19,661 bases of DNA from Planctomycetota bacterium (GTDB lineage: Bacteria; Planctomycetota; Planctomycetia; Pirellulales; Lacipirellulaceae): NCBI GenBank assembly GCA_022614705.1, contig JAKEIB010000330.1, positions 1-19,661 of the forward strand, given 5' to 3'. Within the stretch, counting starts at the first letter, position 1, and every line of letters starts with the position of its first letter. The notes beneath the pieces were generated by a model that worked only from the letters and a program-made list of their open reading frames with translations, searched no databases and was not told the origin of the DNA. Positions 1-8,594 of this stretch are shown here, piece by piece. Made by a program: the position numbers and the translations under genes.

Positions 1-90
1 GAGCGAACGTGGGATGAGCATGTACAGGCAGTCTGTCAAGAAAAGGCCTGGAATTACGCCGATGTGGCTGGGGCGGCAAAGCGTCTTTGA
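1..90 (+). CDS. Possible 3' end of a gene entering from the left edge
   Basis: Frame 1 is open from the first base to a TGA at 88-90, giving 29 residues that begin ERTWDEHVQAV and end AAKRL. The composition is protein-like, with Trp, Asp, Glu and Ala spread evenly, but it is too short to assign to a family. The gene's 5' part lies outside the window, so this may be the tail of a real gene or a chance open stretch. An overlapping plus-strand frame at 14-232 gives a very basic peptide that I do not believe. Confidence 0.25.
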   Translation, partial: ERTWDEHVQAVCQEKAWNYADVAGAAKRL

Positions 91-427
91 TCGAGGAAAA
101 TATCACTTTAGGGTTATCCTGAGATACGAACCTTTAAGACGCCCAAAGCATATTGCCAACGTTGTTCGAGTGTCTTACGTTGTTCATCGATGGGCTGACG
201 CGGCGAAGCAGTCGCGCCGCCTTTTATGTTAAGCCGATTGGTTACCATCCTTCCGATCGATATCAACGATTCCTAGAATTGCCATGCGGACGGTATCGGT
301 GAGTTGTGGCCAAGCATTGATTACGCGGGCGAGCGAGGGATCATCAGCCGACGCGGAGCCGACTGCGCCGGATTTTGCGCCGCCACTTGCGGAGTCAGTG
401 GTTTTTTCCGATGATTTTGAGGGAGGG

Positions 428-446
428 TCGAGTCCCTCCTCCGCTA
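428..446 (+). repeat. Left attachment-site repeat (tRNA 3' end)
   Basis: The 19-bp sequence tcgagtccctcctccgcta is the T-loop to discriminator part of a tRNA and recurs exactly at 15472-15490 in the same orientation. The bases just before it (423-427, GAGGG) pair perfectly with 434-438 to give a 5-bp T stem, but the loop is 6 rather than 7 nt and no tRNA body lies upstream. With the integrase remnant starting about 180 bp away, it is best read as one end (att) of an integrated element. Confidence 0.75.
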
Positions 447-482
447 CTTGTGACAGACAGTGAATAGTGGTGACAGAAGATG

Positions 483-513
483 AAAAACCCCCTGCGGAAC
501 CAGGGGTGTTTTC
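483..513 (-). terminator. Rho-independent-like terminator after the integrase remnant
   Basis: On the minus strand a 6-bp stem CCCCTG/CAGGGG (501-506 with 489-494) encloses a 6-nt loop and is followed by GTTTTTC. This is a classical intrinsic terminator placed about 120 bp past the integrase stop. In the other direction the stem is followed by TGTTTTCGTTTTG, so it could act weakly both ways. Confidence 0.5.
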
Positions 514-588
514 GTTTTGCGTTCTTGTAACTCTCCAGCAGCCTCTGTGACGGACGATGACCCGAAATGCACCGTAAAGTCGGGAGTT

Positions 589-609
589 TGTGCAAACCTG
601 TGTGCAAAC
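589..609 (+). repeat. Two putative integrase arm-type sites (left)
   Basis: TGTGCAAAC occurs at 589-597 and 601-609 as a 12-bp-spaced direct pair. The same 9-mer occurs twice near the right repeat (15230-15238 and 15382-15390), all in the same orientation, and I saw no other exact copy in the window. Position close to both att repeats suggests arm sites bound by the N-terminal domain of the original integrase. The left pair lies inside the coding tail described above. Confidence 0.5.
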
Positions 610-624
610 TTTCGCGTGGTGGAA

Positions 625-1281
625 TCATTTGTGCTCGCCTTCGTCCGGCGTTTTGCCTTGCCGTTCCCGCCGATTTCCGGGGGCCGGCAAAATGGCAATA
701 GCTGCCTCTTGCTCTTCCATTTTGACGTGACTGTAGACGTTCATCGTTAGATTGGTGTCGCTGTGGCGGGCCATCGTCTGAGCAACTTTGGGAGAAACCC
801 CGGACTTAGCCAAGTTGGAGATAAAGGTGTGCCGGTTGGCGTGAAAATCGGCATACAGCCCGTTTTCATCCTGATACTGGAGAAAGTCCGATTCTTCGCG
901 TCGCTTCCGCTCTTTCCGGTCCTTTTTGGCCTCGTCAATCCAAGCACTGCGTGCTCGTTCAAGGTCGAGCTTCATCATCAAAGAAGTCCGTCGAAGCTCG
1001 CCGCCGGGGGCTCGCAGGTCGAAGACTGGCCGGTCAGCGGGAAGCTCCTTCTTCGACCCCAGCCAAGTTTTGATGCTGGCCGCGACCTCTGGGTGGAGGG
1101 GAATCACGTCCTGACGCCGCCGTTTACTGTAGGCGGCTGTCACCGTGACTTTGGGCGGGGTCATGGAAAGCTTGAACGAACTTCGCGTGAGCGACGCTAA
1201 TTCCTGCCGTCGATACCCGGTCCAAGCCGCCAAAATGTAAAGCATCGCCCGGTCGGGACCGGTCATGCCTTGCACGGATGG
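625..1281 (-). pseudogene. Tyrosine recombinase (phage-type integrase), catalytic domain only
   Basis: The catalytic half of a tyrosine site-specific recombinase is present. Family residues are in order: the first Arg in TGYRRQELASL, a beta-hairpin Lys in YSKRRRQ, the HxxR box in DFHANRHTF, the downstream His in MARHS, and the nucleophile Tyr in MNVYSHV. Recognisable homology begins near GPSVQGMTGPDRAM (about 1281). The N-terminal core-binding and arm-binding domains are missing. The only upstream start in this frame is a TTG at 1341, inside sequence that reads as an excisionase in another frame. It stops with TGA at 625-627. The protein would normally cut and rejoin att DNA as a tetramer; without the core-binding domain it should be inactive. 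Confidence 0.85.
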
Positions 1282-1402
1282 GCCATCCTGCCTCAATCCA
1301 TTGCAGAATGTCGCTTCGCCGCCAGCGGACGTTGCGACCAATGGTGACGGGTTTGGGCAGGTCGCCTTTCGCCTTCAATCTCCAGACCTGACGCAACGGC
1401 AC
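1281..1402 (-). pseudogene. Excisionase/AlpA-type HTH fragment fused to the integrase
   Basis: From a GTG at 1402 the frame gives VWRLKAKGDLPKPVTIGRNV followed by RWRRSDILQWIEAGWP. This is the second half of a MerR-like HTH_17 excisionase domain (family signature: recognition helix, then LPxPxxIGRxxRWRxxDIxxWI). The first helices are missing: an in-frame TAG sits two codons upstream (1406-1408). The recognisable HTH stops near 1281, exactly where recognisable integrase begins in a different frame. A deletion has therefore removed the excisionase end and the integrase N-terminus. The frame continues to 1124 but is meaningless after the junction. Confidence 0.7.
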
Positions 1403-1469
1403 TCCCTAGTCGCATGAAGTCTCGTCGCGTTGATTCCGACCCCATGTGCTCACCTCGGTTCGCTCTTGA

Positions 1470-2189
1470 TCAAAGTGTTAGGAGCATGATGGCGGCCATC
1501 GCGGCCATTCCCAGATCTTCAACCAGCGTAATTGTAGTCATGGGCAGATTGAGGGCAGTGCCCAGACACGCGCATCGAATGGCTTGTTTGTTGAGTAGTG
1601 CCTTAAACACGCCCACCGCGCCAAGGAGCATAAGTACGAGAGTCGTGAGATTGGTCAGTAGCGGGTTGAAGTTCACAAGGTAGGCGATACCGAGCGCCAA
1701 TTCGATGAACGGATACACGGACGCCCACCAAGACCAAGCGCGGACCAGCACGTCATAGGTCCGGTACGCGTCGGCAAAGCCCCTCAGATCAAGCAGCTTA
1801 AAGAACGAGAAGACAAGAAAGAAGCCGGCCATAAAGTGCCGCATCATCGTGTGCCATGAGCGATCACCATCAGCGATGGCGATTAGCGCCACAGTTCCAG
1901 CGATATATCCAACGATGAGAAACAGTGGAAAGAGACTTTCCTTCGGCTGAACACTATCTTCAACCGACGTCGCGCCAGAAACAGCTTCGCTCAATCGATA
2001 GTCGCCGGCGGCACGAACGGCTTTGTCGAGTGTTTCCGTCGGAACATGGCGCGCCATCTCCACGCGCGCCTGGGGCGGTTCAAGCGTCACGTGGGCGGAG
2101 GTTACACCGTCGATCGAGCGCAATGCGTTTGTCAGCCTTTCGACGCAGCTGCGACAATGCATGCCGGCTATACTGTAAGTGTGAATCAT
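1470..2189 (-). CDS. HMA domain-MauE/DoxX-like membrane protein
   Basis: This 239-residue protein has an N-terminal HMA metal-binding fold (about 4-65) with the metal site GMHCRSC (Cys12, Cys15). Four or five hydrophobic segments follow (about 86-106, 117-135, 155-174, 180-199 and a C-terminal one at 224-238). The membrane part resembles the MauE/DoxX group and carries a Cys pair in RCACLGTALNLPM (206, 208). HMA-MauE fusions are usually found next to copper genes and may pass metal or reducing equivalents across the inner membrane; the exact role is unknown. The start ATG at 2189 lies 53 nt after the cusA stop, so it is probably the last gene of the pump operon. Confidence 0.8.
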   Translation of the reverse strand: MIHTYSIAGMHCRSCVERLTNALRSIDGVTSAHVTLEPPQARVEMARHVPTETLDKAVRAAGDYRLSEAVSGATSVEDSVQPKESLFPLFLIVGYIAGTVALIAIADGDRSWHTMMRHFMAGFFLVFSFFKLLDLRGFADAYRTYDVLVRAWSWWASVYPFIELALGIAYLVNFNPLLTNLTTLVLMLLGAVGVFKALLNKQAIRCACLGTALNLPMTTITLVEDLGMAAMAAIMLLTL

Positions 2190-2242
2190 CCTAATGCCTG
2201 TCTCGCTTGAAAACCGTCGACGTGCATCTGCATTGCCAAATA

Positions 2243-5200
2243 CTATGCTCCCACTTTTTGCATAACCAGTTCGCTAGGCAGGACGGTATTCAACGATTCG
2301 TTATCCTTGACTGACGGCTGATGCATCTTAAGCCAGCGAGCACGGCGAACCCAATAGAATCTTACGGGCAGAAACAAGTCCACGACCTCGTCTGAGATCA
2401 AAAGTCCTCCCAGGACTGGAAGAGCCATCGGCGCGAGGATTTCGCCACCCACGCCTTTCGCAAATACCATCGGGAAAATGGCAATAATCGCCACACCTTC
2501 CGTCAGCAGTTTCGGGCGCAGCCGATGGACCGCACCTTCGATGACTGCTTGCCGCAACTCTTCCAAGGACTTGATATTCTCCAGGCCGCCACGCTTGTCG
2601 ATCGCTTCGCGCAGATACACGAGCATGATGATTCCCGTCTCGGTCGCCATGCCGAAGCAGGCGATGAACCCGACCCAGACTGCGACGCTGAAGTCCATCG
2701 GTGGCGCATCCCAGCCGTTCATGATCTTCGGAAACAGATACATAAAGAAGATTCCGCCGGCGAGGGCTTCGGGCACGGCAAGCATCATCAAACTGGCGTC
2801 AGCCAAGTCGTTGTATGTGAGGTAGAGGATGATGAAGATGAGCACAACGACGGCTGGGAAGACAAACCGCAAGGTCCGGGCTGCCCGCACCTGATGTTCA
2901 AACTCGCCACTCCACTCAATATGAACTCCTTCAGGGAGCTTTACCTTTTGCGCCACAACTCGCTGTGCCTCATCGACGAACCCGACAATATCACGTCCTC
3001 GGACGTTGAGCGTGACGTAATTCAGAAGTCGCCCATTCTCGCTCTTGATCATGGCAGGTCCCTCCACAATCCGCACGTCGGCCACCGCACTTAGCGGGAT
3101 CAACGGATTGCTCTTGGGTGCGTGCGCTGGCGCAGCCGCATGGTCGTTGACCGTGGCTGAGGATGCGGCCGACATGCTGCCGGCTTCTGGAGAATTGGCT
3201 TGCCCCATGCCGGGGGACGCAGAGGCCGACGTTGACGCGCTTCCCATCCCACCGGAACTCACGAGCAGCCGCCGAATGCTTTCTTCGTCGTTGCGATTGG
3301 CCCTGGCATAGCGCACGCGCACCGGAAATCTGTCCCGTTTCTCAACGGTGAAAGTCACTGCGCGCCCAGCGAGCGCCACTTCAATTTCATTTTGAATGTC
3401 CTCGACCGAAATTCCGTAACGGGCCGCTCGCTCGCGATCGATGTCGATTTGCACGTACCCTTTACCCATGATGGGAGCGGCGATGACATCCCGAGCACCA
3501 TTGATTGGTGTCAGGGCGGCCTCGATTTCCTTGCAAACCTGATCAATGGTGTCGAGGTCCGGTCCAAATACCTTGACACCGATATCCGTCCGCACGCCCG
3601 TGGAGAGCATTTCGATACGGTTGATGATGGGCTGCGTGAATATGTTACTCCATCCCGGCACTTGCAAGACGCGGGCCATTTCATCATCAACTAGGTCGCC
3701 CTTAGGGCCCGTCTGACGCTGCCAAAAAAATACGTCGTCCCGAAACGGAGATTCCAACTCCTCGCGAATCGCGAAGAAGGGCTCGAATGCGGCAACGTCG
3801 TCGGTCTTTCCAAGCTGGGCCTGGACTGCCTGTTCAGCGAACCGCTTCGCTTCCTTGCGGCGCTCGCCGGGCACGATCCAACCGAGTTGTTCCGCACCTT
3901 TCACTAATTCTTCCAGCGCATACCAGGTGAATGACTCGGTGCCCCGATCAAATAGCTCCCAATTGACCTGATGGACTCGTTCTCGCCACAGTCGTGCGCG
4001 TTCGTCGACGACTGCTTGGAACAGTTCGCTCGCCAACGTCTTACGCTCGCCGCCAAAGAACTCTTCGATTCCGCTTGCTACATTGGCCAACGGCGACTGC
4101 TTCAGTTCCAGGGAACTAACGACATCTTTGACCGCACCCACTTCGGCGAGCCGCTGTGCGACATCATGGCTCAAGTGGGTCACGTCTTCTAAAGCAGGTG
4201 ATTCGACAAGCCATCGTCCATATTTTGGCGTGAGCGAATCTGTCAGTGATTCAATCTCCTTTTGCTCGCTCCCCCCGTTAGGCCAAGTGATTTCCCCGGC
4301 TGCCTGCAAACGGTGCACGACGTCCTCGATGGCGAATCGCGTTAATAGGGGTTCCAATTCATGTTCAAATTCGACGTAGCGCAGCAGCGCCAGCTCCCGC
4401 ATCGTCTCGTCGAAGCGTTCTAAGGTTTTTTGGCTCGCATCGACGATCAAGTTGTCGCGGTCGTCCTGAGCTTGCAAAGGCATGATGAAGCCGCGCTTCT
4501 CAAGAGCGTTAAGTGCAAGACGCATTTGTTTGGCTGCATCCGAATACTTGAGCACGCGCTTCGGCCAAAGCTCTTTGGGACGATAGTTGACAAACGTCTC
4601 GACCATGTCGAGGGGGGCTGGGTCTGTTGGCGTATCGGCACGGCCCGACTTACCGATCACCGATTCGACTTCAGGAAACCCGCGAAGCAGTGCATCACGG
4701 GCCTTGAGATCGTCCACGGCCTGGGTCACGCTGGCTCGCGGCACCGTCACGGGCATATCGAGCGTGGCCCCTTCATCGAGTGCTGGCATGAAAGCAACGC
4801 CGATTTTTGGAAACTGGTACGCCCAGAGCCCAATCAACACCAGACTTGCCAACGAAAGTGCCTGCCAATACCAGCGTCGCGTGAAGATGACTGTCAGCGA
4901 AGTGACCGCGGCGAAGACCAGCAAGAATGAATTCCTCCAGGCTGTTTCCGAAGCGCCTTGGCCAATGACGGCCTGGAGTGGGAACATGCCCGCCGCCAGC
5001 ACGAGCAGGACGGCGAACATCCACATCACGAGATTTCGCCTGGGCAATGCCCACGTCAATAGCGGTTTATAGATATTGATGAAACTGCGAACGATCCAGT
5101 TCTCTTCCTCACTGCGCAAGTGGCCCTTTAGAAAAGTCGGAATGAGCGCCGGCACCACCGTCACCGAAATGAGCGCGACCCCCAGCATCGCAAAGCTCTT

Positions 5201-6646
5201 CGTGAACGCGAGCGGATGGAACAGCTTCCCTTCGCGGCCACTGAGCATGAACACGGGAATAAACGAGAGCAGCATGATCATGACCGAAAAGAAGATCGGA
5301 CGACCCACGATGCGGCACGGTTGAATCACCAGCTCACGAATATCGCCCGTTACCTTGTTGTCTCCAAAATGCTCTTTGAGATGGTGCGTGGCGTTTTCGG
5401 TCATCACGATGGCTTGGTCCACCAGAATCCCGATCGAGATCGTGATTCCAGCCAATGACATGATGTTCGCTTGAATGTCGATGATTCCAAATTGCCGCAG
5501 CAACCACATCATCAAGAATGAAAAGAGTACGGACAGTGGTAGTGTGACGCAAATTACAAACACGCTGCGTACATGCACCAGAATGAGGAGAATCGCCAGC
5601 GATGCAATAACCATTTCGTGCCACATGACTTCGCTAAGCGTGTGAATGGCACCGTGAATAAGACGGGTGCGATCGTAGGCCGCGACTATGTGAACACCGT
5701 CCGGCAACCCCGGTTGAAGCTCTTGAATCTTCTCCTTGACCTTCTCGGTCACGGCTAGCGGATTCTCACCGTGCCGCATGAGCACCGCGCCGCCGGTGAC
5801 TTCGCTGCCGTCCTTCTCGTAGACGCTACGGCGAAACTGAGTACCGAGCTGTACGTTGGCAATCGTTTTGACATATATCGGCGTGCCCTTGATCTCCTTG
5901 ATGACCGTGTTTTCGATGTCGTACTTGTCCTTAATCCAGCCGACACCCCGCACGATGTACTCGGCGTTATTCTTCTGCACGACGCCGCCGCCCGCCGGCA
6001 TGTTGCTTTGAGCTACCGCTGAAAACACTTCGCCGAGGGTAATGCCATAGGCGCGCAGGTCTTCCGGCCGCACGTCGATTTGGTACTCCAGTGGCGTCCC
6101 ACCAACGACGGCCACGTCGGCCACCCCTTGCGCCGAATTCAGCTGCGGGGCGATATAGAATTTGTTGAGCGCCCAGAGCCGCCCCGGGTCGATCGGATGG
6201 TCGGCGCTGGTTTCCACTGTGTACCAAAATATCTGGCCCAAAGCGGTCGCGTCGGGAGCCAGGTACGGAACCGCGCCGGCAGGCAGAAACGTTGCTGCTT
6301 GATCGAGCCGCTCCGTCACGCGCTGTCGAGCGAAATAGAAATCAATGTTGTCTTGAAAGATGATCGTGATCATCGAAAAGTTGAATTCCGATGACGATCG
6401 CACGGCCTTTACGCCCGCCAATCCTTGCAGCTTTCGTGATAGCGGATAGGTGATTTGGTCCTCGATTTCCCGTGGGCTCCGGCCCATCCAGTCGGTAAAG
6501 ACGATAACCTGGTTTTCGCTCAAATCGGGAATCGCATCGACCGGCGTGTTGAGCGTCGCATAGATGCCCATCACGGTCAGTGCTGCCGCGATGATCAGCA
6601 CGAGAAAACGATTGCGAATCGAAAGTTCAATGATTCGTTCGATCAT
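2243..6646 (-). CDS. cusA: CusA/CzcA-type heavy-metal RND efflux pump, oversized
   Basis: This is an inner-membrane proton-driven RND transporter of the HME group. The start ATG at 6646 (MIERIIELSIRNRF) is the canonical family start; the frame runs 43 codons further upstream, but these overlap the cusB end and have no family match. The family's proton-relay acidic and basic residues are present: Asp410 (GILVDQAIVMTENA), Glu1336 (GMATETGIIM) and Lys1379 (RLRPKLLTEG). Met1013 (NRIEMLSTG) matches a CusA metal-site Met, while the second site Met is replaced by Ile (RAARYGISVED). At 1467 residues it far exceeds E. coli CusA (about 1047). The excess is mainly two extra hydrophobic segments near 573-612, a roughly 280-residue charged helical insert at about 705-985, and a Ser/Ala/Met/His-rich insert at about 1131-1180. 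It follows cusB by 38 nt. Confidence 0.95.
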   Translation of the reverse strand: MIERIIELSIRNRFLVLIIAAALTVMGIYATLNTPVDAIPDLSENQVIVFTDWMGRSPREIEDQITYPLSRKLQGLAGVKAVRSSSEFNFSMITIIFQDNIDFYFARQRVTERLDQAATFLPAGAVPYLAPDATALGQIFWYTVETSADHPIDPGRLWALNKFYIAPQLNSAQGVADVAVVGGTPLEYQIDVRPEDLRAYGITLGEVFSAVAQSNMPAGGGVVQKNNAEYIVRGVGWIKDKYDIENTVIKEIKGTPIYVKTIANVQLGTQFRRSVYEKDGSEVTGGAVLMRHGENPLAVTEKVKEKIQELQPGLPDGVHIVAAYDRTRLIHGAIHTLSEVMWHEMVIASLAILLILVHVRSVFVICVTLPLSVLFSFLMMWLLRQFGIIDIQANIMSLAGITISIGILVDQAIVMTENATHHLKEHFGDNKVTGDIRELVIQPCRIVGRPIFFSVMIMLLSFIPVFMLSGREGKLFHPLAFTKSFAMLGVALISVTVVPALIPTFLKGHLRSEEENWIVRSFINIYKPLLTWALPRRNLVMWMFAVLLVLAAGMFPLQAVIGQGASETAWRNSFLLVFAAVTSLTVIFTRRWYWQALSLASLVLIGLWAYQFPKIGVAFMPALDEGATLDMPVTVPRASVTQAVDDLKARDALLRGFPEVESVIGKSGRADTPTDPAPLDMVETFVNYRPKELWPKRVLKYSDAAKQMRLALNALEKRGFIMPLQAQDDRDNLIVDASQKTLERFDETMRELALLRYVEFEHELEPLLTRFAIEDVVHRLQAAGEITWPNGGSEQKEIESLTDSLTPKYGRWLVESPALEDVTHLSHDVAQRLAEVGAVKDVVSSLELKQSPLANVASGIEEFFGGERKTLASELFQAVVDERARLWRERVHQVNWELFDRGTESFTWYALEELVKGAEQLGWIVPGERRKEAKRFAEQAVQAQLGKTDDVAAFEPFFAIREELESPFRDDVFFWQRQTGPKGDLVDDEMARVLQVPGWSNIFTQPIINRIEMLSTGVRTDIGVKVFGPDLDTIDQVCKEIEAALTPINGARDVIAAPIMGKGYVQIDIDRERAARYGISVEDIQNEIEVALAGRAVTFTVEKRDRFPVRVRYARANRNDEESIRRLLVSSGGMGSASTSASASPGMGQANSPEAGSMSAASSATVNDHAAAPAHAPKSNPLIPLSAVADVRIVEGPAMIKSENGRLLNYVTLNVRGRDIVGFVDEAQRVVAQKVKLPEGVHIEWSGEFEHQVRAARTLRFVFPAVVVLIFIILYLTYNDLADASLMMLAVPEALAGGIFFMYLFPKIMNGWDAPPMDFSVAVWVGFIACFGMATETGIIMLVYLREAIDKRGGLENIKSLEELRQAVIEGAVHRLRPKLLTEGVAIIAIFPMVFAKGVGGEILAPMALPVLGGLLISDEVVDLFLPVRFYWVRRARWLKMHQPSVKDNESLNTVLPSELVMQKVGA

Positions 6647-6684
6647 GTAAAAACCTGAATCTGCAAGTCGCACTCGTCCGGCAT

Positions 6685-8487
6685 TTAATCGACGCGCGTT
6701 GTCCCGTGGCTCTCGCGCAGTTTCTTGACAGTCGCTACTGTCGCCGCAGAATCCGTCAACGCCTTTTTCGTGCATCCTTTGCAGCAGACGAACACCGTTT
6801 CGCCGTCAATCGACAGCTTGACTGGTGCGCCCATTGAGCCGAGACGGCTGGTGGGCAGCACGGGGCAGAAGCGTTGCGCCTCTGCAAGTTTGCGATCCGT
6901 TGGATCAAGTTTAGCCAACGCGGCTTGAATCTTTGCAGCGGGGTTTTCAGGTGTCGACGGGCGGACAACACTCGATTGCTTTCCCTTGCCGCCGCCGCTG
7001 CCGCCGAAATAGATTGACCCAGCGGCCGGATTGAGCCGTGTTTCTGCATCAACGAGAAATGAACCGCTGGTCACGACAAGATCGCCATGCTTTAAGCCAC
7101 TGAGTACCGGGTAGTAGATGGCGGAGTCAGGCGTCGACATTCGCGGCCCGAGCGTAACTAGCGTGCCTTCATACACGCCCGGCGAAGCCTCGCGATAGAC
7201 AATCTTTTGACTGCCGGTGTCGATGACAGATGATTCCGGCACCGCCAACACGCGCCCTTGTTCCAACATCTCGCGCTCTGGGGAGTCAGCGGGCCATTTG
7301 GCGAACATCGAGAGGTTATTGGGCGCAACCTTGAGCGTCACCGAAGCGGTGCTTCCGGGTCGCAACTTGTTGCCCGGATTATCCAACTCGAACCGCACGG
7401 TCACCGTGCGCGTGGCCTCGTCAACGTGCGGATAGACGAATGTCAATTTGCCGCGAAATACTTCCGCCGGGTATGCCCGCGTCGTCGCGGTCACGTCCAG
7501 CCCGTCGGCAGCGTCGGGATTAGTGCCGTGTTCCAGGCCCACAGGCAGAAATGCTAAATCATCCTCATAAATTTGCGCCTGAATCCAAACCGTGGAGAGA
7601 TCCGCCACGTCATAAAGCGGTGTTCCTTCTGTTACATATTGGCCTTCACGCACATATTTCGCAATGACGTGGCCGCTGATCGGCGAGCGAATTGTCAACT
7701 GCGTACTGGCCTTATCGGCCGCCAGTAGCTCGTCAATCTGTGCATCGTCGATGCCCAGTAGTTCTAACCGCGCCCGCGCACCGTTCAGCAGCTCTTGGTT
7801 ACCGGCGCGCTTGGCATCGATCAGGTTCTGCACCGTGACGACCAGATCAGGGCTGTAGAGTTGTGCAAGCGGATCGCCTGCATTGACCATCTGCCCTGTC
7901 TCATTCGCATAAAGTTTGTCAATTCGGCCCGCGACGCGGGCAGAAACCGTCCGCTGCCCGCGCTCATTGAACTCAACGAAGCCAACAGCAGTGATGTCTT
8001 TTGTGAGCGGCTGATAATCGACCGGCTGCGTCTGCACGCCTGCCAGGACCACGCGATACGGTGTGAGCTGGACTCGGTTGACCGTTCCGGCCGGCAGGAC
8101 CTCTACCTCGGCGGCTCCTTTTTTGCGCTTTGAGAGTGGCATAAAGCAGATCGGGCATTTGTCTTTGGGATTGTCGCGGACAATCGTGGGGTGCATTGGG
8201 CAAAAGTACTCTACGTCGCTGCCGCCCGACGCCGTTGGATTTGTAGGCCTTGTCCACTTGTCATAATAGGCGGTGAGCGTATCCCACTGAGTGATGATGA
8301 CACCGATGACGGCCAGGATCGCAATGAACCGCAGGCGCGCTAGCTTCACGAGCACGATGAAGTCAAACCACCACCACGCCTTGCGCCACCCGTACAAGTG
8401 CGGAGGCGCGCGCAGACCGCCCTCGTCATCTGTGATGGCCGGCCCGTATCGGTGCTCAATCTCGTGATCGTCGTTATTGCCGAGCAT
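6685..8487 (-). CDS. cusB: CusB-type periplasmic adaptor with two extra metal-binding domains
   Basis: This is the membrane-fusion subunit linking CusA to the outer-membrane channel. I chose ATG 8487 (MLGNNDDHEIEHRYG), with GAGG upstream; a GTG six codons earlier is the alternative. An amphipathic Trp-rich stretch and one membrane segment (about 50-66) precede a heavy-metal binding domain with FCPMHP (95-100) and CPICFMPL (111-118). The barrel-sandwich, alpha-hairpin and beta-barrel domains follow (VSARVAGRIDKLYANETGQ; TIRSPISGHVIAKYVREGQY; LRPGSTASVTL). The C-terminus (about 539-600) adds a Cys domain with RFCPV, LGSMGAPVKL and VFVCCKGC. Both extra domains also occur as separate secreted proteins upstream. 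The 600 residues are well above E. coli CusB (about 400). Confidence 0.93.
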   Translation of the reverse strand: MLGNNDDHEIEHRYGPAITDDEGGLRAPPHLYGWRKAWWWFDFIVLVKLARLRFIAILAVIGVIITQWDTLTAYYDKWTRPTNPTASGGSDVEYFCPMHPTIVRDNPKDKCPICFMPLSKRKKGAAEVEVLPAGTVNRVQLTPYRVVLAGVQTQPVDYQPLTKDITAVGFVEFNERGQRTVSARVAGRIDKLYANETGQMVNAGDPLAQLYSPDLVVTVQNLIDAKRAGNQELLNGARARLELLGIDDAQIDELLAADKASTQLTIRSPISGHVIAKYVREGQYVTEGTPLYDVADLSTVWIQAQIYEDDLAFLPVGLEHGTNPDAADGLDVTATTRAYPAEVFRGKLTFVYPHVDEATRTVTVRFELDNPGNKLRPGSTASVTLKVAPNNLSMFAKWPADSPEREMLEQGRVLAVPESSVIDTGSQKIVYREASPGVYEGTLVTLGPRMSTPDSAIYYPVLSGLKHGDLVVTSGSFLVDAETRLNPAAGSIYFGGSGGGKGKQSSVVRPSTPENPAAKIQAALAKLDPTDRKLAEAQRFCPVLPTSRLGSMGAPVKLSIDGETVFVCCKGCTKKALTDSAATVATVKKLRESHGTTRVD

Positions 8488-8520
8488 TTGCCTAGTCCTC
8501 GCCACACACTACGATAAAAC

Positions 8521-8583
8521 GGCAGCCGTGACGCAAGCCAGCCAGACATAAGGGTGCTAACCCGCCAGCCTGGCACGGCTGCC
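8521..8583 (+). repeat. REP-like palindromic repeat, copy 1
   Basis: This 63-bp element begins GGCAGCCGTG and ends CACGGCTGCC, a perfect 10-bp terminal inverted repeat. It contains the internal block gctaacccgccagcctggc and two direct GCCAGCC motifs. A near-identical 62-bp copy lies at 9273-9334, and a 16-bp piece (gctaacccgccagcct) at 13445-13460. It sits between the small lipoprotein gene and cusB. In the transcript it would fold into a hairpin that could pause transcription or protect upstream RNA. Confidence 0.75.
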
Positions 8584-8594
8584 TGTTATCGAAA

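Larger units (their letters stand above)
229..624 (-). pseudogene. In-frame coding tail downstream of the integrase stop
   Basis: After the TGA that ends the integrase remnant (625-627) the same frame stays open for 131 codons to a TAA at 229-231. It reads straight through the tRNA-derived repeat at 428-446, where the antisense gives AEEGLDPPSKSS. It ends with a protein-like segment DPSLARVINAWPQL followed by TDTVRMAILGIVD. From memory, similar Ala-Trp-Pro tails occur at the ends of planctomycete integrases, but I cannot check this here. There is no plausible start of its own. The likeliest reading is an old integrase C-terminal extension cut off by a nonsense change; a chance open frame is possible. 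Confidence 0.4.

Noticed and set aside
14..232. 72-codon plus-strand frame at the left edge
   Set aside because: Very basic, no domain or signal, and converges with a more protein-like minus-strand tail; likely chance.
388..446. Possible complete tRNA at the left repeat (GCGGAG pairing with CTCCGC)
   Set aside because: No D or anticodon arm fits between the paired ends; only the T arm and acceptor strand look tRNA-derived.
444..698. 84-codon minus-strand frame overlapping the integrase end
   Set aside because: It could be a frameshifted integrase tail, but the part near the integrase is better explained by the frame ending at 625, and it stops inside the att repeat.
2478..6658. Many plus-strand frames of 60-190 codons opposite cusA
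   Set aside because: Shadow frames of a GC-rich coding strand with no signal, domain or ribosome site.
6647..6775. 43-codon N-terminal extension of CusA
   Set aside because: Overlaps the cusB end, matches no RND sequence, and the family start MIERIIEL is present at 6646.
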